From Pneumocystis sp. 'macacae' (lineage: Eukaryota > Ascomycota > Pneumocystomycetes > Pneumocystales > Pneumocystaceae): a stretch of 64,000 bases of DNA. The notes under the pieces are model-generated. The model was not told the DNA's origin. It did no database searches and saw only the letters and a list, made by a program, of their open reading frames with translations. The stretch spans positions 310,001-374,000 of the forward strand of contig CM030733.1 in assembly GCA_018127085.1 (NCBI GenBank). Direction: 5' to 3'. This document shows positions 50,051-61,797 of this stretch, piece after piece. The translations under genes and the position numbers were made by a program. Positions within the stretch are counted from its first letter, which is position 1; each line of letters opens with the position of its first letter.

Positions 50051-51099
50051 TTATTTTTATTTTATGTTTTTTATTGTATACTTATTGAAAGGAAAATGCT
50101 TATTTATAATAAAAAAAGAAATTATTGATTATTTTTTGGTAATGTCAACACATGTTACCGTGGAAACGGATGAATATTAAATTTAAGATCATGTACTTCA
50201 AGTATTTATAAATTAAAATTAAATATTTTTAAAGAAGTTGAATAAAAATGTTAGAATTTTTCGATAATATGTTTTTTCTTAATAATAAATTTATTTAATA
50301 TTAACTTTTTATCTTTGTTATTAACGGTAATATTAATTTTAATATATATTTGTATATAAATAGGTTTATATGTACATGCACATATGTGTAGTTGTATTTT
50401 TGCATTTTTACTGTAATGTGTATGTATATTTGATTTTGATGATTAATAACATATCGGATATATTTTTACTATATAAAATTTACTTAATTTACGAGATTTT
50501 TTGAGTATATAAAATAAATATTAATTTTAATGATTTAATTATAAAAAGAATATATTTTAAAACATATCTTTGATTTTGTATTTAAAAGTTTTTAAATTTA
50601 TTTAGAAATATTTTTTGTTTTTTTACAAAACTATAATAAATCAACATTTATATATTTTTTTAAAATTATATTTATTTAATATTTATAATATTTAATTTGA
50701 ATTATCTTTTAAAAACTAATCATATTTTTTAAAAGCTGCCATATTTCGCATTAATTTTTATATTTAAAAATAATAATTTTAAATATAGAATTTTTGAATA
50801 AACAAATATATTTTTTCTACGTTTAAAATAAATTTATTTATGAAATTATTATTATTCTCTTACTATAGATTTTTATAATTTATTTTTTTAATTATATGAT
50901 TACTATTACTATATATTTTATTTTAATGATCTAATTATATTGCATTTTTTTAAAAATATACAGTAAAGTATAACATATTTTTTAACTTTATGTTTCATTT
51001 TATTTTTTTATATTTATAAGTTTATTAAATATATATAAACACTAAGTTATTAACTAATAAATGGTCTTATCTTTTAGTTAATATAAACAATTAAATAAG
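50051..51099. other. AT-rich 1-kb spacer, no gene seen
   Basis: Between the divergent MOB1 start and the HECT pseudogene. Nearly pure A/T, with TGTATG/ATGTACATG clusters at about 50350-50420. A decayed 5' part of the HECT gene may extend into its right end. Confidence 0.6.
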
Positions 51100-53595
51100 A
51101 CTTGCATTTGATACGAGTAAATTTCCATTTGAAATGGCTTTATTGATTCCTAAAACTTTATTTGAACCCCTGATGGTATTTTTTATTGACGATTTATTTA
51201 TTAATATTTTCAGATTGAGTATTGTATATTCTACAATTAAAATTTACTTCACTCACTCAAATAATTTTTCTGTTTTACATGTGAAATTTTTTATGTTTAT
51301 TCAACTACATTAACGTTATTAGCTACTATTTATGATTTGATTGATGATATATATTCTATTTTGATACAATTATCTACTATTCTACCAAATTATAGCTTTA
51401 CCCTCTTTTCCTTAATAACTTTTAGAAATATAGTGGCCATATGTAGAAACGATGGTAAAATGGATCTTAAAACTGCTTGGAGACTTTTAAGACATGTTTT
51501 TATTTCTACATTTTTATCATGGGAAATATTAAATACATCGTTTTCTAATATATCTATTTACAGACTATAATTATCTATATACTTATCGTGTTATGTTATA
51601 TAGAAACTAAATATTTCTTTAAAAATAGTTCTATAGACTTATTTCAAGTTTAGACTTTTTATAATATTCATGTTAACTCTTCTAATTTATCTTATTAGAA
51701 TTTTACTCAAAGCAATGAATACTTTTTTTAAATGTATTGGTCAGCAATTTAAAAATCTTTTAAATGTTTTATTTTTTCTTCTTGAAAATCAATTTTTTCT
51801 ATATACTTATAAAAATAAATGTAATAATATTAAGCATATATTTAGTTATATTAGCAGTTTACAAAACAATATTTACCATTATATTGTTAACTGGTTTTTT
51901 AATTATGATATGAATAATTTGTATAAAAAAGTACAATTCTGTAATAACTTTATTTCTAGACAACTTAATAAATATATATTCAAGAATATGACAATCAAAG
52001 CAAATGCAGTATTGATTGGAGAACTAACTCACCGGGAAAAGTGATAGCTTTGTTATCTGTGTTTTTTATTTTATCTAATCTTTAATAATTGCATCTAATA
52101 ATAAAAAACTCATTTCAAATTTTTATAAAATTTTTATAATACTATAATATTTAATTTCACGTTATTTTACTATTCATTAAATGAATAAGGTTGATCATAT
52201 TGATTTAGTTACAGACTTTGATTTATAGGAGCAAAAGTTATCGAAGTTTTCATTTTATCAATATCTTTTCTTACTTTTTATGGGCGTAAAGATTAATATT
52301 ATAAAATATCATATTAAAAATCAGATGGAAATAAAAGCAAAGGATATATTTTTTTCTAGTTTTTCTAAAAATGATAGATTACTCCACATCTAGTTTGCAT
52401 AAAAAATTGTATTACCGAAGATAGTTTTAAATAAATCACCAATAATAAAATAAATCTTAAGAAAACTAAGAATTGAATTTTTTAGGAAAAATAGCATAGA
52501 TATAGGTGGATTTTGAAAAGAATGATTCCTATTATTTTGTACAGAAATATTTGATTCTCTTTATAGTGCATGTTTACATAAAAATATTATTATTTTAGAA
52601 ATGTTTATTTGGAATGAAGGAATAGCTTATTTTTGGCTTAATCCTAAATAATTTAAATCAGAAAACTAATATTTTCTTATTAAGGTTGTTTTTAAACTTG
52701 CTATTTATAATTTTACTATTTTTGATATTCATTTTCCTTTAGTTTGTCATAAAAAATTATTGAATCTTCCTTATGAATTAGATGATTCAAAGGTTTTTTT
52801 ATCTAGTTTGTTTAAAAGATTACAATATTTGTTAGCATTTAAAAGTAATATAGAAGATATTTTTTTCTGATTTTGTATGAGACTATGAAACTTTTGAAAA
52901 TATGTCGACTATTTTTTTTAGGAATGGAGAAAAAATTGTTACAAACTTAAATAGAGAAAGTTTTTTTTTATTTTTTATTATTACTATTCAATATTTTATA
53001 GAATATGTTAAACAATATACTACTTTTGTCTTGAATACATTTATTTCAAAACAATTTGAGGTATTTATACAAGGACTTTACCATGTATATAAAAGGAATG
53101 CATTTTCAATTTTCAGACCAGAGAAAATGTAGCTTTTTATATGAGGTTCTCTAGAAAACATTGATAATAAATTATATTCAGTCACAGTATATAATAGTTT
53201 AAATTCACTAGAAATCAACCTTAAAAAAGGAAATGTTGTAAAATGATATGTTTTAAAATATATGAAATAAAGTTATTAACTATAGAGTTTTAGGTTTTAC
53301 TCTATTTTTAAGGGAATGGAACATGTTTTAAAAAAATTTGCTTACTTTTATTATAAGATCAGACTATATTCTAACTATAAATACTACTAATTTTTCATTT
53401 GAAATTTCTATTATTGGAAATAATTATAATGAATATCTTATTATACATATGTAATCAGACATATTAATATTTTTCATTTTAGTATATTATATAGGGTTTA
53501 ATCAATTATATTTTTACCGTTATAAAACATCTCAAAAACTTTGCAAATTTTTTATCATTGCTATTTGTAATTCGAAAGGTTTTAGGTTAGAATGA
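51100..53595 (+). pseudogene. Decayed HECT E3 ubiquitin ligase (Hul4/UBE3A/HECTD2 class)
   Basis: Clear HECT homology interrupted many times. An open stretch at 51670-52044 has YIVNWFFNYDMNNLYKKVQF and FKNMTIKANAVLIGELTH. Then DHIDLVTDFDL meets TAG (52226) where the family has tryptophan. Next come KFSFYQYLFLLFMG and QMEIKAKDIFFSSF, a frameshift, then NCITEDSFK and TAA (52432). KLRIEFFRKNSIDIGGF is followed by TGA (52514, 52523). LAIYNFTIFDIHFPLVC is preceded by TAA (52649, 52667). Another shift occurs near 52867, TAG (53130) and TGA (53142) lie after FRPEKM, and TAA (53452) falls at the catalytic cysteine position. The end KLCKFFIIAICNSKGFRLE still matches the HECT C-terminus. Introns cannot remove these stops because conserved text flows through them. 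The left edge is approximate. Loss of function is confident. Confidence 0.85.
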
Positions 53596-53920
53596 ATTAA
53601 AATGAATATTTTTATAATATTTTATTTTGTAATTTTCACAGTTTCTTTTACTATAATATTTATATGCAAATATTTTTATTTATATTAATTTTTTGTCTAA
53701 TTTAATTATATGCAGTGATATTTTTTATTTATTTTATTGAGATTTTGTTTTTTTTTCTTTTTATGTATTTTATTATACTCTCTTAATATGTTGCTTAATA
53801 ATCATGCTTTATCGTTAAAAGATTTCTAACGTATTGTTTTAGATTCTAATTTTTGTTTTTTTTTTTTAAATTTTGATTACTAAATAGTTTTAACTAGCTG
53901 AATCAATAAAGTATTAAAAA
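53596..53920. promoter_or_regulatory. CYC1 upstream region
   Basis: T-rich tract DNA between the HECT remnant and cytochrome c. It contains long T runs typical of fungal promoters. No individual site is recognised. Confidence 0.5.
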
Positions 53921-54485
53921 ATGGGATTTTCAGCTGGAGATGGTTAGTTTATGTTTTGATTTTAGATTTTTCTTAGATTTTGTAGCTGAAAAAGGTGCTA
54001 AATTATTTAAAACTCGATGTGCACAATGCCATACATTAGAAAAAGATGGTCTTCATAAGGTAAAAATATTTCTGAATTTATATTTGTCTTTTTATGTGCT
54101 TTTGAATCTTCAAATAGGTTGGACCTAATCTGTAATTAACAATTTGATACATTTGACTTTATTATTAATATATTCCTAGTCATGGCATTTTTGGAAGAAA
54201 GACAGGCCAAGCCAAGGGTTATCAGTATTCAGAAGCTAATAAATCGAAAGCAATAGTATGGTCTGAAGAAACATTGTATGAATATCTCGAAAATCCTAAA
54301 AAATACATTCCCGGAACAAAAGTAGCTTTAAAATAATCAACTATAAAATGCTTAATAATCTTAGATGGTATTTCCTGGGTTTAAGAAACCTTCAGATCGC
54401 AATGATATTATTACTTATTGTAAAACATACTGTTTAAATGATTTTTTACAACTGACAAAAAATAGTGAAGGAAGCAACTGCTTAA
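53921..54485 (+). CDS. CYC1: Cytochrome c
   Basis: Soluble electron carrier between complexes III and IV. Six exons: [27 protein letters not shown] with [33 protein letters not shown] with [20 protein letters not shown] and [31 protein letters not shown]. The haem site CAQCH and the sixth ligand methionine (PGTK-M-V-F) are present; that methionine begins an exon, after a 43-base intron starting GTAGCT. Reading through that donor would give a false stop right after VALK. Total about 111 residues, normal for fungi. Introns are 34-57 bases. High confidence. Confidence 0.95.
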
Positions 54486-54803
54486 ATAATTATATAATTT
54501 TGTAAACAGATAAACAAAAGTTAAAATAAATCATTGGTCAAACATGCTTTTTTCCTTTAAAAATAAAAAGCGATTAGTATTAGTTTTTAATATTTTTGTA
54601 ATATTAATACAAAAGTATTTTGCTTTTTGATTTATTTAGCTTTATTTTTAATGATGAATTTAATTAATAAAATATTAAATATAAATAAGAATTCAACAGA
54701 TTATGAAAATATTTGAAAATTAATTAAAGACTGTAAAACTATGTAATGCAGCCAAACATATGCGTTTGTCGGTGGCAGAATATATATGCGTTTTAACTCC
54801 AAA
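54486..54803. other. Gap between CYC1 and RPS10 3' ends
   Basis: AT-rich convergent 3' region. No gene seen. Confidence 0.6.
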
Positions 54804-55391
54804 CTAGACAGCAATATGTCCTCGCTCGATTCCGCCTCTAAAAGTTGGAGCAAAATCACCAGGTGCAACTAATTTTATTAAACAATAATATAAAGATAAA
54901 GATATGCTCACTATTTCCTTCCTTTTTCTCAATATAATCACGATGCCTATAATCATATTTATCACTTCTTGATCGATAAATATCAGTACGAGGCATGCGA
55001 GTAATTTGTTGACGTGCATGTCTTTTACATGTATTTGGCACAATTTCGTTTGGAAGATGCAACCATTCCCTCAAATAATCGATCCCTTCATTCGTAAGAG
55101 TATAATAATAATATTGCCATGAAAATTGAGTTTTCAGATAACCTCTTGATGCAAGAGATTGGCATATTTTAATGACCTGAAGATTAGAAATAGTTTGAAA
55201 CTCTACTGAACTAGGGGAATTAAAATCTTTCTTTGCAACAAGAGTCCCGTCTACGGATATATATCAAAAATGTTATTGTTACTATTTTTATACCTTTAAA
55301 TAAAAGCTCATATATCTATATTAAAATGATTAAAAAACATAATATATTCCTTTCTACACACCTTTTTGCGGTTACTCTTTGGAATAATCAT
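54804..55391 (-). CDS. RPS10: 40S ribosomal protein eS10
   Basis: Small-subunit ribosomal protein. Exon 1 MIIPKSNRKK and exon 2 IYELLFK are very short. Exon 3 gives DGTLVAKKDFNSPSSVEFQT and ISNLQVIKICQSLASRGYLK. It continues TQFSWQYYYYTLTNEGIDYL and REWLHLPNEIVPNTCKRHAR, the invariant plectin/S10 core. A final exon after a GTGAGC donor adds APGDFAPTFRGGIERGHIAV and stop TAG at 54804-54806. All introns are GT-AG, 43-52 bases. The S10 signature W-x-Y-Y-Y-T-L-T-x-E-G-I-x-Y-L-R is complete. High confidence. Confidence 0.95.
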
Positions 55392-56301
55392 TTCAGCAAT
55401 ATTAGCAAGGCCCTATAATACGTTTATTAGCTAACTGTTTGAAATTAAACACAGTTATTCATTTATATTTTATTAAAAATATTATATATTATAAAAAAAC
55501 ATAATTCACATAATACACTAAGTATAGATGTCATAGTTTGAATTTATAGACCATTTATTGATTCTTTTATAAATATCCATACCTTTTTAATTTTTTTAAA
55601 AAAACATTTGTCCGTATTGGAAATTTTTTAATGAGACGTATGACTTTGGAAATACTAATTATAAGAAAAAAAAATATTTTATTAATAAAATTTTATAAAA
55701 AATAGCTTTAGATTATAATTTCTCTTTTTTTTTTGGATTTTAATATTTATTAAAGCAAAAGTCCTTTAAATATAAAATTAATTAAAAATATAATGTTTGT
55801 TAATTTTCACAGTTTATTAAACCTTAAGAAGCATCTAAAAACATATTATGTTTCTTATGAAATATATGTTAGGTTATAAGGAATTCTATGACCGAAAAAT
55901 AAACTTAAGCTGTCAAATTCGTGGTAATTGACGATTAATAATTAATTTTCTGAATAACTTATTTATATTTTTTATCTTTAGTTAATCTTTCTATTTTAAC
56001 AGATAAAAAAGTAAAAAATATAAAAACAATATATAACGGTTTTCATATTCAGCAATAAGTAGAAATCCTCAAGACCCAATAATTTGTAAAAAGCGTGCTT
56101 CATGATTCAATATTATTCTTACTTTTTATCAATTTAAACTTTAATATATCACAAGGAACACAAAGGAAAACGCTTAAATAGAATGTCAACAAACCTATTA
56201 AAGCAATATATCACAAACCTTCAAGTAAATCGGTTATAAACATTCAAAAAAACTTATCAATAAAATATATTTTTTATGATAAGATTTACAATAAAATTAA
56301 A
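55392..56301. other. AT-rich gap with RPS10 promoter
   Basis: Between the RPS10 start and the 3' end of an unassigned gene, both on the minus strand. AT-rich; no gene or RNA signal seen. Confidence 0.6.
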
Positions 56302-56778
56302 CTAATTATTCTTGGGTACTATCCTATTAACGAATTTAGGCTGAGTTAAACGTAATGCTCTGGCCTCAATATTCTTTTTATTGATTAAGCTTTCACAACT
56401 TTTATTTTGTGGAATTCTGAGATAATAATTGTGAAAATTTTCTTCATCACAACCAACAATACAACACCATTTTTTCCAAAAATATTCATCTGCTGCAGAT
56501 TTAGATAAAATTTGTTTGACATTTTGTAGCCATTGAAGATCGTCCATGCAATCTCTATCAACCATTGTCCATAATGTTTCCAAATTCCGGCGAATATCTT
56601 TCGATAAATTTGAAAGAATATTGGAGAAAAATGCTGAATTGTGTTCTATAATCTTTTGCATTTCTTTTGCACGATTAGACATAGGAAGCAAAATAGAATC
56701 TGGACAAAGTATAAGTGTAATTGTTTGGCTTTTACACGCCTGTTTCCCTCCACTACTTTTAACTTGAGTATTCTTCAT
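56302..56778 (-). CDS. Unassigned protein of 158 residues
   Basis: Open frame on the minus strand beginning with a true ATG, MKNTQVKSSGGKQACKSQTI. The rest looks helical and globular: MSNRAKEMQKIIEHNSAFFS, LSKDIRRNLETLWTMVDRDC and DDLQWLQNVKQILSKSAADE, then YFWKKWCCIVGCDEENFHNY. The high tryptophan and cysteine content and absence of low complexity argue that it is a real gene. The C-terminus is basic, ending KFVNRIVPKNN. I recognise no family. It is not clear whether upstream exons exist. The antisense strand also has a shorter open frame at 56546-56767, taken as a shadow. Confidence 0.5.
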   Translation of the reverse strand: MKNTQVKSSGGKQACKSQTITLILCPDSILLPMSNRAKEMQKIIEHNSAFFSNILSNLSKDIRRNLETLWTMVDRDCMDDLQWLQNVKQILSKSAADEYFWKKWCCIVGCDEENFHNYYLRIPQNKSCESLINKKNIEARALRLTQPKFVNRIVPKNN

Positions 56779-57665
56779 TGCTAGTTATTTACTTTTGGAT
56801 TCAAAACTATATTCTACGTAAACCAGCAGTTTAAAACCGTTCTGTTTTTTGTTTTGAAAATAGAAAAGAAAAATAATGTGGTATTTTATTAACTAGTGTT
56901 TTTCTAATACCGGAGACTCCTGTTTTTCCTTATTAGCTACTTTATCAAATTTATATTAAAGTTGCGCCAATCGTCGCCATACAAAAATTTATAAATTTAT
57001 AATACTAACCCAATAAATATACCAATACTTAATTAAATTCCCCTAAATTTCATCCTAAACCCTCTTCTTCTGAGGGTTAATGTCTGGTTATTTAGCAGAT
57101 CTCTGCAAATATCTGCCATTCAGCCCTAAATGGGCTATTGTTTTATTTTTTATTTTAACTGGCAGCTTGCCGATGAATAAAATGCATGATTCGAGTCTTT
57201 AAAAAAAAGATCCCGTAAAGTATGATATTGAGGAATAAAAAAATAAATGCAGTTTTTATATAAAAATGACTTTTTAGCATACAAAACTTTCTTGTTTGTA
57301 TGTCTTTTTTGTTTATTTTCTCATACATCTGCAATCGACATTGTTTTAAATTAGTATTTCATCTGCTCAAGATTTGAATGTCTTATTATATTATATTGTT
57401 ACTGTATTATTAAGATATGCAAGCAAGGCTTAAACAAAAGGTTGGGCAATGTTTTAAGGAATATTAGGTGTTTTACTGTAAAGTAATGTTACTGGTTATA
57501 TATTTGCTCTATATATGCTGTTATTCAGTATATGTATGCGTTGGTTATTGCTGTTTTATGGGTATTTTTGAAAAATTAGCTAAATTAAGAGACCCACGGT
57601 TATTATTTTAAGCTTGAAGAAACGACTAATTTTCGAAGAAATTTGGAACGACATGCGTGTAAAAG
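56779..57665. other. Gap with a candidate structured-RNA segment
   Basis: No coding gene supported. Most is AT-rich, but 57056-57140 has three consecutive perfect inverted repeats: AACCCTC/GAGGGTT (57058-57064 with 57072-57078), GCAGAT/ATCTGC (57095-57100 with 57111-57116) and AGCCC/GGGCT (57122-57126 with 57132-57136). This could be a small noncoding RNA, but no known RNA family was recognised. Confidence 0.4.
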
Positions 57666-58554
57666 ATGAAAAAGCGTGTACAACATAAGAATAAGAAAGA
57701 TAATAGTAATTTTAATGCTAAAAATTATTGAAATAAGATTAAAGTCTCTGATTTAGCAAAAAAAAGGCGTATACAATCAAGAAAATATTCGTCTTTGTCT
57801 TCAGAAAGTATAAACAGTGACCATGAAGAAGTGTAGGTTTATGGTTTTGTCAATAAAGTCGAATTTATTTACTATATTATTCCTAGGCGTATAGACTCTG
57901 GGCGGTTATGTTTGAAGAAGGAATTGTATATGTAGTTCTGTTAACACTGGATAGCACGGCCTATGCAAGAAACATCAACAAAATTGTATTTAGAAGGATT
58001 TATTTCTTTACAAAACGATGCACTTGAACGGATAAAAATTCTTTTAAAGAGTGCAAAAGAAGAGGAGTAAGGAGATTTTGTTAAAAATGCATTAGATGTT
58101 GATGAATAAATAGGTCTGCGAACAATCATAAATTTAAGGCATTGATTGCGGATATCTTGACATTAGATGAAGACAAAGAATATATTTCGGGTGCAGATAT
58201 ATTAAAAGTATTTTTTTTGTTTTTTTTTTTTTGTTTTTTTCTAAAGGAAAAAGGGGAATATTTCATCTTTTCTTTCTATTTTAATGGATTATCGAACAAC
58301 GCTTGAAAATCTAATAAGCGTTAAGTCTTCAGAAGTTTCTAAATATAGTGAAATATGTTTTCTCTGTTTGTGTTCTTGTATTAATGTTTTAAATAATAGG
58401 AAATGAATATGACCAAGAAACAGATCTGGCGAAAGCAGCAATTGCGAATGCTACTTCAACCTCTTTTTTAAAGATAAATCAAAATATGGATTATAAAAAG
58501 GTGTTGAGGAAGCTTTCAAGAGCTATTAATCTTGCTTTGCTTAGTGTTGAATGA
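57666..58554 (+). CDS. Unassigned multi-exon gene, nuclear-looking basic N-terminus
   Basis: Exon 1 starts MKKRVQHKNKKDN and, after a 39-base intron, continues ISDLAKKRRIQSRKYSSLSS with ESINSDHEE. An exon at about 57892 reads AYRLWAVMFEEGI. Next MQETSTKLYLEGFISLQNDA and LERIKILLKSAKEEE join across a GTAAGG intron to NNHKFKALIADILTLDEDKE and YISGADILK. An intron made almost entirely of T (about 58207-58246) precedes GNISSFLSILMDYRTTLENL and SSEVSKYSE. The last exon ends VLRKLSRAINLALLSVE. Helical, charged, with a lysine/arginine-rich start. Several joins are phase-checked, but those near 57925 and 58330 are not resolved. No family recognised; probably a real conserved gene because the spliced text lacks low complexity. 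Confidence 0.55.
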
Positions 58555-58733
58555 TTTTTTTTTCTTACAACTTAATGCTTTCCTAATACTAAAAATAAGA
58601 AATTAACATTTAATTATATAATCTAATACTGATTATTTTTTTCGATCTATTAACGATAGAAATGTTATTTTATGTTTATTTTTTACATATATATATTATA
58701 TAACGTGTTTTTTAATATTTAGCGATAAATAAA

Positions 58734-59565
58734 ATGATCAATAATATTATAACAACTTTTCCTCCATTTAAAACAATATCTGTTGTGCTCTCTGATACAT
58801 CTAGCATTAAGGATCTTGAAGATTATTTATCAACAACTTTTCCTCCTGGAAATTATTTATTATCACATTTTTCTGGTAGACCAATTCATTCTAAAAAAAC
58901 TTTAGCATCTTTATTAAATTGCAGTCAATATTCAGATGAAAAAGATTTTTGTATATTCAGATATGTTCCAAGGGTTTTAGGAGGAAAAGGTGGCTTTGGA
59001 TCTCAGCTTCGTGCTGCAGGAGGTCGTATGAGCAGTCGGAAAAAACGTGGTGAAGAAGAAAACAAGTTGAGTTGCAGAGATTTGAATGGAAGGAGAATAC
59101 GTAAAATTAAGGAAGCTGAAGAGTAATAATTTTTATGAAAAATAATATATTTAATATTATAGATTGGCAAAATATATAGAAACAGCACCGGTGCGAAAGC
59201 GTGAAATTTTAGCAGAACGAAAACAAAGACTTCAAGCAATCATCGATGCAGAACCTCTTTCACAAAGAATCAAGTTTGATGATAACGAGTATTTGGAAAA
59301 GAATGAAATGATAATTGACGATGTAAAAAATACAGTAAAATTAATGATGGAGAAATCAAAAGATAATCCAAAAATAGTATTAACAAATAACTTTGATAAC
59401 ATAAGTCAATCTTTAAATACCACTAAGGAACAAAATACAAATTTTGTATCTTCGAAAGTATTAAATTCTTTGACTACTAAAGTTAGTAGAAGAACTAATA
59501 AATGGGACCAAGAAGAATTTGTTTTTAGTGATGATGACAATAATGATAAACTGGAAATTGAATAA
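58734..59565 (+). CDS. SDE2: Sde2, ubiquitin-fold splicing and genome-stability factor
   Basis: Made as a ubiquitin-fold precursor, cleaved after a GG, and the freed C-terminal part (starting Lys) joins the spliceosome to help splice selected introns. The N-terminal fold gives MINNIITTFPPFKTISVVLS, LEDYLSTTFPPGNYLLSHFS and CIFRYVPRVLGG. The cleavage motif GG-KGGFGSQLRAAGGRMSSR is intact, followed by CRDLNGRRIRKIKEAEE. After one 42-base intron LAKYIETAPVRKREILAERK and a helical, acidic tail follow, with KWDQEEFVFSDDDNND. Conserved motif G-G-x-G-x-F-G-S-x-L-R-A-x-G marks Sde2. High confidence. Confidence 0.9.
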
Positions 59566-60371
59566 TATAGAAATAAATATTTTAAAGAAAATAAACGTTT
59601 ATTTGAAAGTAAATTATTATGTAAAAAATTTTCAAAATATAAAATTTATTAGCTTGATATATTTAATATTGTATTCTTTGCGAAAAAGTATAATGTATAT
59701 TTAGTTTTTAAAAAATTAAATATTTGGTTTAATTTTCAAGATTAAAGTCGATAATTTACATTTATATTTTATTTTTATAAAATATTCTGATAATATATGT
59801 TAAGGTTTATATTGTTTTATAATTTTTTTTTTTATTTATAAAATCTTTACATATTTGTTAAAATAGAAATAACTACATTATTTAAGTATTGATATAAATT
59901 AAAAATTAACTTAAATCAATTTTATTTATATTTATCTGATAACATCAAAGCTAAAATACTACACCTAATTTTTAAAAAATATTTTAAATACTTTAATTTA
60001 CCGCAATAATTTTATATGATTTTTAAAGTACTATGTGTATTATATCAGAAATAAATAGCACAAATGAATTATAATTATTGATTATTCATAAAACTTATTT
60101 TAGCAAGTTCATAAATTACTTTTAGTTTAAAATATTAATATATATATATAAGCTTTTCAAATTTTGGATTTAATCTTTAAAACTTACATAAAAAAGTGAA
60201 ATTTTCTTTTTAGATAATAAATAAATATATAGATTATATATTTATCAAAATTTATTAAGATTATTTTATAATTTTATATTAAAGTTTTAACAATCCTCGA
60301 AGCTGAATAAATTTCATACACAATTTTTTATTTATTTAAATATATCTATAAATAGTTAAATAACTATCGTA
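59566..60371. other. AT-rich gap between SDE2 and HEM15
   Basis: Poly-A/T tracts only; must hold the HEM15 promoter. No gene or RNA seen. Confidence 0.6.
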
Positions 60372-61797
60372 ATGATTAGTTTTTCAAGATTCCCAAGAAA
60401 TGTTTCAAATAAAAAGTTATATAGGCCAAGATTACGTTTAAATTCTTTTATTTTTTCTATAAATTTAACAACAAAAACAAAACATTCCAATGGTCCTACT
60501 GTAAATCTTTTATTGAACTATTCTTTTTAATAATTTAAGCTAATATAATTAATTAGGGGATTGTTTTTTTAAATATGGGTGGACCATCTAAACTTTCAGA
60601 AGTTAAAGATTTTTTATTTCGAATTTTTACAGACAGTGATTTAATTCCACTTGGATCAATGCAGAAGTGGCTTGGGTCTATTATTGCGAAAGTAAGGGCA
60701 CCTAGCGTATCAAAATATTATAAAAAGATAGGTGGAGGGAGTCCAATTCACAAATGGAGTGAACTTCAAGCACACGAAGTATGTAAAATACTTGATGAAA
60801 TAAGTCCAAGAACAGGTATGATTTTTTATAAACTTTAAAAGAAATAATAGAAAAACCTATTTATTGAAATATTCTAATATTTTGATATTATAGCTCCTCA
60901 TAAACCTTATGTTGCTTTTCGATATTCGGCACCATTAACAGAATCTGTTATACTAGAAATGTTAAATAGCAACATAACTAACGCTGTGGCCTTTACCCTT
61001 TATCCACAATATTCATGTTCTACTACAGGATCTAGTCTTAACGAATTATGTCATCAAATTCAAAAACTTGACATACATAATCAGATTCGCTGGAGTGTTG
61101 TAGATCGTTGGCCAACACATGGTGGACTTATTAATGCTTTTAAAGATAACATAATAGAAACATTAAAAACATACCCAGAAAATGATAGAAATGATGTAAT
61201 TATATTATTTACTGCTCATTCCTTACCGATGAGGTGATTATAATCTAATTAATGATAATCCTTAAATTTATTTATTAGTATTGTGAATCGTGGTGATCCA
61301 TATCCACTAGAAGTAGCAGCAACAGTCTATGCTGTTATGGAGAAGTTGAACTTTTCTAATCCTTATCGACTTGTTTGGCAGTCTCAAGTTGGACCATCAA
61401 CATGGCTAGGCCCTCAAACAAATCATGTTATAAATAGTTTTATAAAAATGGGAAAACGAAACATTATTTTAGTTCCAATTTCATTTGTTAGTGATCATAT
61501 TGAAACTTTATTTGGTAAATCAATATTATAAATATTTGTCTTACAAATTCTTTAGAATTAGATCTTCAATATATTGCTAATGCTAAAAAAATCGGACTTA
61601 ATGGTATAAAACGAGTGAGTAGTTTGAATAATAATTTTACTTTTATTCGAGGAATGGCAGATATACTTAAAAATCACTTAACTAATGGAAGGAAAAGCAG
61701 TACACAACTTGAGTTACTATGTCCATCCTGTATAAGTTTAAAATGTTATTTAACAAAATCTTTTTTTAATAATATTGGTTATACAGAAATTCTGTAA
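60372..61797 (+). CDS. HEM15: Ferrochelatase with [2Fe-2S] cysteine motif
   Basis: Last step of haem synthesis: inserts ferrous iron into protoporphyrin IX at the inner mitochondrial membrane. Exon 1 is a basic targeting peptide, [20 protein letters not shown]. The catalytic body follows: [76 protein letters not shown] (catalytic His region), [51 protein letters not shown] and [12 protein letters not shown]. The C-terminus is [21 protein letters not shown]-x2-C-x4-C there and the upstream Cys in YSCSTTG are the four cluster ligands known from animal and fission-yeast enzymes; budding yeast lacks them. Four introns. High confidence. Confidence 0.95.

Noticed and set aside
52900..53132. A free-standing small gene starting MSTIFFRNGEKIVTNL
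   Set aside because: The text matches the middle of a HECT domain and is one fragment of the pseudogene.
54010..54200. A premature stop after PGTKVAL in cytochrome c
   Set aside because: It lies inside a clean 43-base GT-AG intron; splicing restores the ligand methionine and the usual C-terminus.
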